Assembly (NCBI GenBank): GCA_947561715.1
Contig: OX387199.1
Span: 16,993,001 to 17,057,000, forward strand
Length of the DNA: 64,000 bases
Direction: 5' to 3'
Source of the DNA: Ascidia mentula
Taxonomy: Eukaryota; Chordata; Ascidiacea; Phlebobranchia; Ascidiidae
Position 1 is the first letter of the stretch. Each line of letters begins with the position of its first letter. Below, piece by piece: positions 1 through 11,335 of the stretch. Both the position numbers and the translations under genes were made by a program. The notes under the pieces are model-generated. The model saw nothing but the letters and a program-made list of their open reading frames with translations. It searched no databases and was not told the origin of the DNA.

Positions 1-40
1 CATTAAAGAAATTTAATACCTACTACGAAACATTTGTTAG

Positions 41-3000
41 ACTTTGGCACCGAGTTTGGATTCTCTCTTGAAATGTTCTCTTCCCCTACAAGAGATATTT
101 GATCTTCCAATCGACAAACTTCACAAACAACATGACCTAGCTAGACTCCTTCCTAGACCATTGTTTGTTTTGTTTCTCCAAGCTAAAGCTTACCAAGAAG
201 CATGTGGTAAGATAGCAAATGCATTATTAGGTCAAACAAAACCATCATAATAAAAACTTTTTTTGTTGAAGACATTGCTCAGACACTTGTAGTTCTTGGG
301 TTATTCTGGTTAAACTTATATTTAATAAGCTGTGTTTGTGATTTGTGTCACTTTATAGATTATGAGTGTTTTATGCTTAAGTGAGCATATATTTATAATA
401 ATGCAGGAAAACTTTTTGCAGACAAACTAATGAGAGTTGAAATTCTTGGTGACGAAACTGCTGCCCGTCTGATTCTTCAGGCAGAAATCGATGTTGAGAG
501 GAAAGCTGCTGCATCTGGTCGCCATGACAACAGTGATGCAAAAGGAGAAGAATCCGATTCAGATCAAGAAGAAAGAGATGAACAGGGTGATGATGTTTTA
601 CTTGATCATATTAACCCGGCAATTCATAGAGATGTTACAAATTGTTTTCGCACTGTAAGCAAATGATACAAACAAAGAAATAGAGAAAGTCATTTTCATC
701 AAACTGAAACTTGCTCATCAGTTGTAATTTTACCTTGAGGATGAAGGTCTTTTATAGTTAATATACCAAAGGGTTGTCATTTTATTGAATTTTGTGAGTT
801 TGTTTGTTCATTAATGAATAAACATTTGTAAACTTCATTTTTAACTTAAATAAATCAGAAAACCTGCATGAATGCACCACTATGAAAAGATTACTTCCAC
901 ATGTTATAGTTATAACTTCAAAAATGGTCCAGTACCCAGTATATGTACATTAGTGTTCCTGAGTTCAATGTTAATTTACTTTTTTTCAGATTCTGGCCGT
1001 GGACACAAATCACGAAGGGAATCAACACGAATGGAATGTGAAGGGTCGTATGTGACCAACAGTTTCTTTACTTGCCACCCACTGCATGTAGAAATTGAAC
1101 TGAAAACTAAAAAATCTGGTAAGTTACTGTATTATGCGATCCAATAAGAAAGCAGCGCTTCAAAATCATTTATTTATTAAATATTTTTGCCCAAATATTT
1201 CCCACAATAGGACTTTAGCTAAGTTTAATAAGGACACTCAAAACATATATGTACTAAGTTTATTGTCATTACGTTAAAACTGTCATTTGCATCGTGTATG
1301 TACATTATACATGTACATATATGTACATTGAAATACATCCTTAAGTAACTGAACCTTTTGGTTTGAGGTAGTAACAAGCCTATCTACTCTCCTTGGTTGT
1401 GATATAAGTGTGTTTATTTCAGGAACTGTGTTGAATATGCAGTTTTACTTTGTTACCAACCACAAATTTGTGACAGTGAAAAGCTCTCTATCTCACAAAA
1501 CTAAAGGCAGTGAAGCATCGGAGAGGTAAATTTATTACTTTACTACACACAGTGATTGTTAACCATTTCCATGCAATCCCATTTAAATCACCAACCTGTT
1601 CTTGTCTCCAAATATATATAGATGCAATTAAATATTATTATAACCTTTACAAATAATTAATCATACACGCACCCTCAAGAACATATCTTGCACCCCAAGG
1701 TTAACAACCCTTCCTCCAGCAACAAAAACAGGAGAATGAAATTTTCCCTTGCATATTTCAGTTTCTTGAATTCATCAAATCTGCTTTGCTGTCTTGTGCC
1801 AAATGATTTTGGACTAAATTGTCCAAACCCAAAGGTCAACTTCAGTGCACAGAATATTTCTGCTGCTGAAATGAACAATGCGTTTACTGAAATTGGTCGA
1901 CCCTTCATGTGGGCCCAGCATTTGTGTGGTTATGAGTTCTTGTCAGCTGAGAATGTCCGCAAACCTGTAAGTGACCATTTGTGATTAGTGCACTGCGAAA
2001 CATTAATGTTTCACCAGAAAAAATTTTTAAAACCAGCTTTCATTGTCATAGATTTTTATTCGTTGAAGTTTATTACAAGAAAAAAAGGAAACAAATTTTC
2101 TGTCAATCCCAAATTTTTGTGTGTGTTTTCCACTGCTTCAAAATAACCTGTCATAATCACTCCATCATATCACAGGGTGAAGACATGCAGGTTAGTTTTT
2201 CACATATGAAGGGGACGGTTTTGAATCTGCGGAATCGCATTGAATCAAGGATCAAATTGACGAAACAAATTAACCAGTTCAAGAAGAAAAATATTCGTTG
2301 TGACAAAGATGTTACTTCAATGATGCCAACTCAGGTTTGTCCATTCCTAGAAGCAATACAAAGTCAATATATTATGCATTAATATATAGAAAGCATTATT
2401 ATAATTGGATTGTTAATCTGGCATGTAATTGTGCCATACCAATTTGTTTTCAAAAAGAATTAAATATAATGTAGATAACGCAGAATTAATGCTAGCATGA
2501 CAAGACATGATCGCCCGACCGCACAGGTGTTTGCTTGGCGGCCACTCTCTATCTTATGGCTACAATGCCTTGGCTGCGATGCCAGCAAACCTTATGATGT
2601 AGATACAAACACTCAGCATTTTCATGATCTTTGCTTTTGAATAAACACGAAACGCGCTCGATTCTATCAACCGTAAAAATTTGGGCTTTTCGAGCTTCGA
2701 AATTTATTTCTCTTTCTCGCTCCTTCGTGCAGGTAATGAACCATTTAAGTCACGTTCAAACCGCGGTAAAACATTTGCCGCAGAATGCTTTTACCGAAAG
2801 CAGTATATTTAAAGTCGTTTGCATCACCAACTTTGTCTTGTAACTGTTGCGCCAAGGTATGCGTGCAACACTACAACATTCTTTTTGCCTAACAATAGAT
2901 ATACACAAGTCTGACGTCATGGTCCCAGCTAACGTTCGACGAGTACGCCCAGCTCCCGCAGTCACGTGCGGTCGTAGAAGCTGAGATTGTAGAGGACGAA

Positions 3001-4744
3001 CGTCAGCGTGATCAACATGCTTACTACCAGGCAACATTCAAGCGAGGGACGACGGTTACCGTCAATGCAGCGATCGTTGTGTTCGCCAGTTACCCTAGCG
3101 ACGTGCCTTTGATCACTCTGCATATGGACTGGAGAGGTGAAAGAACGTCTCATACCGATCTTAATTTAAGGGTAAGTTGTGCTGTTGAGCTAAAGCGAAA
3201 ATCGTCGTATTTGTGGGACGTCAAGCAACTTTTAGATTTACTTTAGAAAATGTTGCACGTTTAACGTTTAATGAAGTGTTCAAATGGGATGTATAGGTTT
3301 TTCACTGATGTAGAACGTAAAACCAGGTTGACTGGAAATAGACTGGTTTTCTATCAATAAAACCGCAGTGAAATTGTGGTAACTGTTTAAGGGGACTCCC
3401 CACACGGGAGTTTCGCTCAAAACTTGTTGGCAAAAGATACAATAAAACGTTTAAGTAAAAAGTGGCTAAAACAGTGTAAAAAGAAGGACGTGTAGTAAGG
3501 AATATGGTGTATGGCATCCTGACTATAAGAAACAACCTATACTATACTTAATATGTATTCTGAAAGCGAAATGATGCCGCAGGCGTAATAGTGGATTTCA
3601 TTGTTGTGAAAAAATCAAAAATTTAATTGGTTTCTTGTGTACAATGTGGAAACACATTTAGGCAGTGTTTTTTCGCCTTGGGTGACGGGAACTGCATATC
3701 TATATCCTTGTCAAGACAACTGCGCCTCCCAGCGTAAAAAATCCCCGTTTAAAAATGTTCTATTCACACAAATCCACACGTATTACACTAACTGGCACCA
3801 ATCTGATGTATTTTTAACATGAACAAAATAGCCCATACAATGCTGGAAAACTTCATGCAGACGTTTCGATTGTGTCCTACAATCATTTGTCAATGCAAAT
3901 GAAGGCGAACCGGCAAAATGGTACGGTGAAGTTGCGAAGTTATAGAAAAAGGCGGGGAATTAAATAAGCGCAATTGTTAAGATTAGAGCTCTAATCGTCT
4001 GCATGAAGTTTTCCAGCATTGTATGAGCTATTTTGTTCATATTAAAGATGTATAAAACCGTGAGTTATGTTCCTGATGTATTTTGTTTCTAACATTTAAA
4101 TTCCTATCGTAATAAATTGGGTATTCGAGGAGAAACTATAGTTAAACCAGATCTGCATGTCTTTATATTGCAGGAAATGGAGGCGGAATTAAACATTCAT
4201 TTTCCCAAATCTCTGAAACACAAAATGGATGATGTTCTATCGGCCCAACTTTTAAAGTAAGTCCTATTGAAGGAGTTTGGTGATTAGATTCTGTTATTAC
4301 TCAACTATTGTGGGTAAACTGGTTCGAAACACAGCATTATTTGTATTGCAGACAAGAACTACACATTATTTTTTTTTAGTTGAACTTAAATTCCTCTCTT
4401 TGTGATACATCGTATCGTCCAGCTGCCGAAATATTTCTTTACAAAGACGTTTGGGGCTATTTAGTGCCAATTACTTTGCTTTTAAAATTAATATTTGCTT
4501 CTTGTGGTACTTAGTAAAATGGCTTTTTCCTCTGTTTTCGTTTAAACCTGCAAGCTTTTAATTTCACTTTCTCAGGTTACAGTGCATGGTTGACATCTAC
4601 GTGGAAACGGAATGCCAGGTCACTGACGTCAGCCAGCCTATCGAGTTCGAATTGAACCGAATTTGCCCACAAATAGTCAAAGGCCCCGCCCGACTCAAAC
4701 CATTTCTATACCGAAGCGACACCAAGACTCATTACCACAGATAA
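41..4744 (+). CDS. THOC5: THO complex subunit 5, 3' part (N-terminus outside window)
   Basis: THOC5 is a subunit of the nuclear THO/TREX complex, which couples transcription to mRNA export. Exons by splice sites and phase: 41-206, 407 to about 586 or 654, 990-1118, 1423-1525, 1762-1966, 2176-2334, 2899-3171, 4174-4256, 4576-4744. The pieces follow the family in order: HDLARLLPRPLFVLFLQAKAY (exon 1), an acidic ESDSDQEERDEQ stretch, HPLHVEIELK, GRPFMWAQHLCGYEF, LITLHMDWRGER, and an RLKPFLYRSDT tail matching the family's KPFKYNHPQ end. Exon 2 is uncertain: the strong GTAAGC donor at 655 leaves phase 0 but exon 3 reads in phase 1; a weak GTGATG donor at 587 would close the frame. The stop is TAA at 4742-4744, with an AATAAA at 4854. 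The 5' exons lie before the window. Family identity is firm; exon 2 is not. Confidence 0.9.
3819..4040. mobile_element. MITE-like element with about 44-bp inverted ends in THOC5 intron
   Basis: The left end (from 3819, ATGAACAAAATAGCCCATAC) is repeated almost perfectly in reverse complement at the right end (to 4040). Arms run to about 3863 and from about 3997, with one mismatch (C/T) seen. The interior has no coding potential. It lies in the 3172-4173 intron of THOC5. No convincing target duplication is visible, so the superfamily is open. Confidence 0.7.
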
Positions 4745-4859
4745 AAACTGCCACTGTGTCTTTGGTGTTTTTACCTGTTTGGCGTCAACCAAATTCCTAT
4801 GATGATCACTATAGTCATTGCTTGTGAAAGTAATTCGTTCCCAAGTTGCGCAAAATAAA

Positions 4860-6226
4860 CGTTTCAATCATATACTGACTAATCGAAGAGCGTGTTGTAA
4901 TAACGTTTTGTTCTTTAGTTAGAAAGGAGTATTTTTTTAATTTTAAGTGTCATTTTTTAAGAAAGGAATAAGTGAAGAATGTTTGCGCTATCTTCGTAAT
5001 ATAAAAATCTTTATTTTGACCAGGGTATATGATTACTTGCCGATGGTTTCGTCTGGCGTCGCATGAAATATGACTTTGGCTAACTGCTCAATTCACAGTG
5101 AGTGACTTATCTTACGTGTAATTGACAGGGATGTTCAAAATAAAATTATCTTTAATTCCTTCAAATTCGAGTTTTCGTGACCAGGCCCCACTGGAGCCGG
5201 TACGGCGCACCAGAACCCAAACTAGTCTGGTCCATGAATAGTAAAAAGGGCGCACGGACCGATATTTTGCTAAGAAATGACAGGATTTTGATCGTAAAGG
5301 CTGGGTTGTACTTACAATTACATACTCACCACAAAAGGCCCTCTCACCTGCACATTTTTTTCATGTGACGTCACAACCGCGATCATATTACTTCTGTTTT
5401 TTTTCATGTGACGTCACAACCGCGATCATATTACTTCCTTTTTTTTACATGTGACGTCACACTTTCAAAGAAAGAATTTTCGCAGGTCGACTATTTATTT
5501 TTTTTGACTTCACAACCTTGAATCCATATTTGTGGTTTTTCCAAAACAGAATCATTTCTTGTCATCCGATTATCAAGCTGTGCATTGAAGCGTAGATAGG
5601 GGCTTTCCCTTCTGTGATTTGCAGTTGGCGCATTTTGGATTAAGCTGAGTCACGTTTTGTAGTGAATATATTAATTTGCTTTAAAAACCGATGATGAAAG
5701 TAATTAGTACTACTTAAAGTCGTTTAAATGCTGGGATCATCTATCATCTGCTCGCCCAGGTCTGGTATCATCACAACATTGCTGTAATTTACCTATATAA
5801 TTTCTTCTTGGCCTCCACTGTATGGTGTTGCACTGACTCGTGGTGGGACTGTATGGTGTTGCACTGACCCGTGTATATTTTGTTTTCAGTTTAGTAGTTC
5901 AAAAACATTAAACAACAAGTTAGTGTTAACTTCTATTAAAAAGAATGGATTAATCCACTGCGCACATTTTTGACATTTTATAATCCACGAAGAAAGTTTG
6001 TCCACAACATTTATTTATGTATGTGCTAATGTGTATAAAAATGTTGGGTAGTTTATGCAATCAATATTCTCTTAAAAGATCCTTTGCACATATTTCAAAC
6101 TTAACAACCTGTCACAGTGTCTGCCTGTACATGCAATGTTGCACTGATAAATGATAACATAAAAGTTCCATATAATTGCTAAAACCATTGTATACTTGTC
6201 ATACAATATAATTTTTTTATTTGCAG
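4860..6226. other. Intergenic stretch between THOC5 and PSMD9
   Basis: It holds no ORF I can support. It contains the 43-bp-period CRE repeat (5362-5460) and a short tandem duplication at about 5818-5875, in which ACTGTATGGTGTTGCACTGA recurs after 31 bp. It ends in a polypyrimidine-rich acceptor (TTTTTTATTTGCAG, AG at 6225-6226) just before the PSMD9 leader. Confidence 0.6.
5362..5460. promoter_or_regulatory. Three CRE (TGACGTCA) sites in a 43-bp tandem repeat
   Basis: CATGTGACGTCACA starts at 5362, 5405 and 5448, exactly 43 bp apart. The first two units also share the following AACCGCGATCATATTACTTC segment; the third diverges after the CRE. TGACGTCA is the full palindromic cAMP-response element bound by CREB/ATF factors. 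The array lies about 0.8-0.9 kb upstream of the PSMD9 start codon and about 0.6 kb downstream of THOC5. A regulatory role is inference. Confidence 0.45.
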
Positions 6227-6273
6227 ATACATATTTATGTACTTACCAAAAGGAGAGTTGCTGTATAAATGCT

Positions 6274-6855
6274 ATGGCCGACTATTTGAAAAACCTGATC
6301 AAGCAAAAAGATGACATAGAAACGGAGATCCAGGCATGGTATGATATACTGAAATCACAGGGAAATGTTGGAATGGAGTCATCCCTTGTTGATTCTGAGG
6401 GTTATCCTCGAAATGACATAGATATTGTCCAAGTAAGGACAGCAAGAAATAAGGTAAACTGCTTGCAAAATGATCACAAAAGTCTGATGAAGCAAATTGA
6501 AAGTGGTTTAATTGAGTTGCATTCTCAAAATTCTGGACAAAACATGCAGACTTCACCTGAAAGGGCACCAGTTGAGACGGTGCCAATGGAACCATTTGCA
6601 GCTGTGGATTTGATATCAAGAGAATCTCCAGCAGAAAAAGCTGGACTGAAAATTGGGGATGTTATTGTAGAATTTGGCTCAGTGACTAAAAGGAACTTTA
6701 CAGGAATGTCAACAGTTGGAGCAGTCGTACTACACAGTAAGGACAAGTCCGTTAACGTGATAGTTCTTAGAGATGAACAAAAACTATCACTTACCTTGGT
6801 GCCCAAACAGTGGGAGGGTAGAGGACTTCTGGGGTGCAACATAGTCCCACTATAG
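6274..6855 (+). CDS. PSMD9: 26S proteasome assembly chaperone PSMD9/p27 (Nas2), intronless CDS
   Basis: The 193-residue protein is collinear with vertebrate PSMD9 (about 220 aa), a chaperone that holds the Rpt4/Rpt5 ATPase module during assembly of the 19S cap. Hallmarks are a helical N-terminal part with VDSEGYPRNDIDIVQVRTAR and CLQNDHKSLMKQIE, then a PDZ domain (about residues 105-185) with SPAEKAGLKIGDVIVEFGSV, and the C-terminal WEGRGLLGCNIVPL. I chose ATG 6274 because the open frame upstream runs back across a splice-acceptor-like TTTGCAG at 6226, leaving a 47-nt leader. The coding region has no intron. A polyadenylation signal AATAAA is at 7089-7094. The acceptor-like site just before the ATG could belong to a 5'UTR intron or to spliced-leader trans-splicing. 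Confidence 0.95.
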   Translation: MADYLKNLIKQKDDIETEIQAWYDILKSQGNVGMESSLVDSEGYPRNDIDIVQVRTARNKVNCLQNDHKSLMKQIESGLIELHSQNSGQNMQTSPERAPVETVPMEPFAAVDLISRESPAEKAGLKIGDVIVEFGSVTKRNFTGMSTVGAVVLHSKDKSVNVIVLRDEQKLSLTLVPKQWEGRGLLGCNIVPL

Positions 6856-7094
6856 ATAGTCTGTTTGCATTATATAAAATGACTTCCACTTCGTAATATC
6901 AAGTCAAAGTGAATTTGGATTATTAATGCTCTAAATAAGCATTATGGATGTTTATAGTTTTACAGCTTTACAACATACTCTCTGCTTGTATAGTTGTTTC
7001 ATTACAAATGCTTTTGTATCAGTTGTTGGCATATGTTTATTCACAATAACAAGCAACCGCTGTGCTACAGATGTTTAAAACTTTTAAAAATAAA

Positions 7095-9540
7095 ATTGTT
7101 CGAACGAATACTAACAAAACATATTCGTTATGTTTATTGGTGATGAAAATGTGATAGTATAGTATAGGAGCGTTTACTTGACTTAAAATACGGGCGAAAA
7201 CTACCCGGTGTCCTTACTTAAAATGATCTGAATTTAGGCCAATTCGAGAAGGTGGTGCACATATTTGTCCTCTCAAGGGCCCTGTATGAAGTTCATACAC
7301 TGCGTTAAGAAATGCATCGAACGACATGGTAACAGCTTGCGAAACTGGTAGTTAAACAAAGCAATGCAAAACCGCATATAGGCCATGAAACTCATGATGG
7401 GTGCTACTAAAATGTATATTGACAGTATTTATGTTATCACTTAAACCTAACACTTATAATAATGAATGCGCAGCTGTGTAAATATCGATTTTCTGATAAT
7501 GGTAATAGTTGTAATATGCATTTTGGTAACACAGTAAGATGGGCCGAAACAGCCACAAGTTATAACAAGGTTCGATGTTGCATTGTTAAACAAGGACAGA
7601 TGCCAGATGCCCTACCATTTAAATACTGAAATTTTGTACATGCAAATCAGTGCCGAAAGTAAGACCCGGCACGCCGTTTCTGTAAGAATTCGACGGCTGG
7701 TATGTCCCAAATAGCTATAAGAAACTAAATCAACAAATTTGAAGCTCTCTTGGCAAAACTGATTTATTCGGTCGACATTCCAGTTGTTATCCAACAGACT
7801 TTCATCAGCACCCACAGATCCTCGTGTGCTAAACATAATTCTGAAAATGACTGAAGAGAAATTGTGCGTGGTGATCGATCCCCACATCGGTTTGCATCAC
7901 AGTGGCATTGAGAAGTTGATTGAATACAAAATCTTTAATCAGGCTTTTTTTTTATTTTGACCGACTTGACTATGTGTCAAATTTCTCCATTTATTTCTTT
8001 TGTTTTTACGAGCTTTAAAATTTCGATGACCACATTTTTTGTTCTCGTCACATTAAAGATTCAAAAACTTCACTGTATTTTTCCTGTCCCAGTTTTCTGA
8101 CTGGCTGATAATTGTCCCACTCAACAATATATCTAACTTATAGTCCCAGTATTCTCTTGGTCGTCCTGATGAAGGTCGGTCGGATAGGTATATATAACGA
8201 CTGAAACGTCGACCGATGAAACGTCGAGTTTTGCCAGAAAAAGAGTTTTGAATTTATTGAATATTATCCCTGATAGCGTCACAGTGACAAAAAGAAATCT
8301 AAATTTATTGAAGGCGAGTTTTGTGCAAAAAAATTTAAACCACAGCCGCGGTCCACGCAAAATTACGCCGGGTTGCATTTGACTCGCAGGCCACGTACAT
8401 GCACTGGGACACCCTTGATTTAAATGAACCAATCGAAATTTCTCGAAAAATTGTTGGCTAATATTATAGTAGCCTATGTCTGCCATATATAATGTAACTA
8501 AAAATTGTGAACAGCCTGTTGTGCTGACGATACTTTGTAAGTGTGATGAACCTATTTTCAAGTGCGTCGCAAAAAGTTTCAGATACATTCGACTACGTTT
8601 CGAAGACACTACCTACAATAGCTGGTGAAATAGCGTAGTTTTCTTTAGTTGTAACACCAATGAAACATCGCCAAGACGCCATGAAAATTTGTCAACGTGA
8701 CTAACATCAGGTGTTCTGGCAGTAAATTTCCGAACTTACCCTTTATATTTTTAAGGTTTTGTGCTACGGTCCAGTGATTGTAGGCGTCGGTGAGGATGAA
8801 GTGACAAGAGTACATATGTTTTGTGCTATATTGAAGAGATACGAGCGCTCTTCACCGATTTTAAATTGGAAGTATGTTTTTACGCCGTTTTGAAACTAAT
8901 CAAATGTGACGTCATAATAACAATTGTACCGCGGGTCTTTTTGTGTTTGCCATTGGCGGTGATGCGATCGCGATGTGGTAGTTTTTCGTTTTCGTCTGTT
9001 TGCGGATCAGTGCAGCAGATGTATGCGATAAATGTCATACCACCCATAGTAAGACAAGAAGCATAATATTAACATTTCCGTTTGTGTGTCAAAGCATTGG
9101 TGACCTATACTTGGCTTGGCGTGAAGAAACAATTGGAGCACTGAGCATTGCATATGCACTGCAGCTGGTATAGAATTTCACAGTTCACATATAGTGCCAA
9201 GTGCCATTGCTTATTTCAACAAAAAAAATAATACTCTGAGTGCAGTTAATCCTCTAAAACAAAGACATTAAAATTAATTATCTTGGTTGATATAGGATGA
9301 TACATAATATGCTGGATAATATATACAGAATATACAAATCAAAATTTTCAACTTGTGGGAATGGTTTCCCAAGCCACAAGTCTTGGTCTGATAATCCAAT
9401 TTTTGCCATATTAAGTTGATAATTTGGCCTCAATAAATTGTTTATGACTTAATGATTGCCAAAACCCGATAAAGGTTATATATATACATTATATTTGTTT
9501 TTTATACAAACCCATTCTATACATTTTTGTTGCCTTTTAG
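7095..9540. other. Intergenic, no supported gene
   Basis: The reverse-strand frame at 8133-8609 (158 codons) shows no recognisable domain. Part of it is a repeat-like segment with a CCTGATGAAGG...GAAACGTCGA signature at about 8164-8230 that also occurs elsewhere in the window. The rest is AT-rich with no visible genes. Confidence 0.5.
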
Positions 9541-9601
9541 GAAGTATGTTTGCATTTGTTTTATCTGTTTGCTCTATTGCATATTTTGGTTAAATTTAAC
9601 C

Positions 9602-11335
9602 ATGGACAATCAGACAACAAGTACTTCACCAAACAAAAATGGTATTGGCAAAAAATCAGCAACCATTCTTGCTGGAACCAACCTGTTGCTTGTGCTGATC
9701 TATGGAAGTATTGTAAGAGTATAATCATGAATTTTTGTAGTAGTAAAATGTTAGACTCCAGATGCAAAGTATATGTGTAGAATTGTTTATGTTAGTAACT
9801 GGAAATTCCATTTCCTGTTTTTGTATAGTTCTATCACTATCAGTTCACATTTCAACTGGAGTTATAAAATATTTGGCTTATTTTTAGTTTGTTTTGATGA
9901 TCGTTCTTTTTGTGAAAAGAGCAATCCTCCGAGTGAGTTTTCTATCCCAGCAAAAAAATCCTGCAGGAAATGGATCCACAAAGGTAAGCATTTTTATCAA
10001 TTAAGACTTTCAAACAGTTTTTATTAAACTTTAGTTGTGTGAAATTTAATGATCACATAAAATGCAAAATTTGCAAGTATAGATACAAACAGGCAATAAA
10101 AAGCATTGAGGATAGTGTCCCGAAACAAGTCGAAAAATGATATTTTTTAGGGTACTAAAGCAAGGATCAATAAAAAATTAGATGAAACAATTGACTTTGC
10201 GTTCGAACCCCGTCTAATGCCAGATCAAACATCTGATGGAGAAGCAATAGATCAGCAAGGTTACATATATCGAATGAAGGCTGTAGATGCCATGAATTAC
10301 ATAGGTATGTAAACCATATATACTTTAGAATTATAAAATTTTAACCAGGAAACATGAGTGCCAACCAATTGCAGCTATTGTATTGTATATTTTTGCCAAT
10401 CTATATGCACACAGCAAAATATTTTGACCTTGTTTCATTCATCATGATTGCCTCATTATGTAAATTTTATTGGAAAAATTTACACGACATTCAGATAACT
10501 CACTTAGCATACCATATCTCCCCACATGCCGTACTTAGACAACCACTGTCCTAATGCCTATCTATTTGAATGCTAAAACATGTTGTGAAATTGGATCAGT
10601 CATCAATAATTCAAGTAATCATTGTGAAAACATTTTTTTGCCAGTTTTTGTTTATCTGCAGATGATGCACTTTCTGACGCAAGTACTGAACTGCAAAGAC
10701 CTGATGGCAAAAGTGTTCGTGCACATCTGCTTGCGGCAAAATCACATAGTAGTGGATCTCTAAAATCAATTCGAACTAATCAGTTGCAGTTATTTTCTGA
10801 TATGTACAATCAAGCACGGTTCAGTCCAGAGGTAAGGAATTTGTCTTTGTTAAAGTGAGTGCTGTATCCAGGGCTCTGTCATTATGAAACTTTTTTAAAT
10901 TTTACATTTGTTGTGATAAACGGTCACTGGTGATTTAAATACAAACAAAATACTCTTTTCAGCCCTTCACAGAACCTGAGTTTAAGAGATACATGGATTT
11001 AAACAGCGACATAGTAACCACGTAAGCACACATTGTTAAAAATTGTCCAAATTTTCAAACCCTTATTGTTGTGCAAAATTTTATTTTTTAGTTTGCGACA
11101 TCGCACGAACAAGAAGAAATTAAAGGAAAAGCGTTTGATGCGTCAAAATGCGATGCCTACTGAAAAACAGAATGAAAATGATCCTGATCATCATAACACT
11201 AGTGTGACATATGCCACAACAACATTAACTGAGTCGCCACATTCTGCACCACCCGGTAGTGATGTTGCCACTGGCAATCTGCCATCACCTGGGGTGGCTG
11301 ATTCACAACCTCTTCTAAATGATGGAAATAGCTAG
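9602..11335 (+). CDS. C1orf43: C1orf43 / NICE-3 homologue, single-pass membrane protein
   Basis: Six coding exons join in phase: 9602-9712, 9888-9983, 10151-10304, 10662-10831, 10963-11021, 11092-11335 (277 aa). The N-terminal segment LAGTNLLLVLIYGSI continuing across the first junction into FVLMIVLFVKRAILRVSF matches the membrane anchor of human C1orf43 (253 aa). INKKLDETIDFAFEPRLMP and GYIYRMKAVDAM match its conserved cytosolic core. The C-terminal exon is Lys/Arg-rich at first (LRHRTNKKKLKEKRLMRQ), then Ser/Thr/Pro-rich and divergent. Human C1orf43 is a Golgi/mitochondria-associated protein linked to phagocytosis; molecular function is not settled. An acceptor-like TTGCCTTTTAG at 9540 lies 61 bp before the ATG. 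Confidence 0.9.

Noticed and set aside
5362-5460. CRISPR-like repeat array
   Set aside because: Only three units, no variable spacers between repeats, and a eukaryotic setting; it is a simple tandem repeat with CRE sites.
6299-6842. Two reverse-strand frames of about 105 codons
   Set aside because: Shadows of the PSMD9 coding sequence.
8133-8609. 158-codon reverse-strand open frame
   Set aside because: No domain, skewed composition, and it overlaps a repeat-like segment; no start context or neighbouring exons support it.
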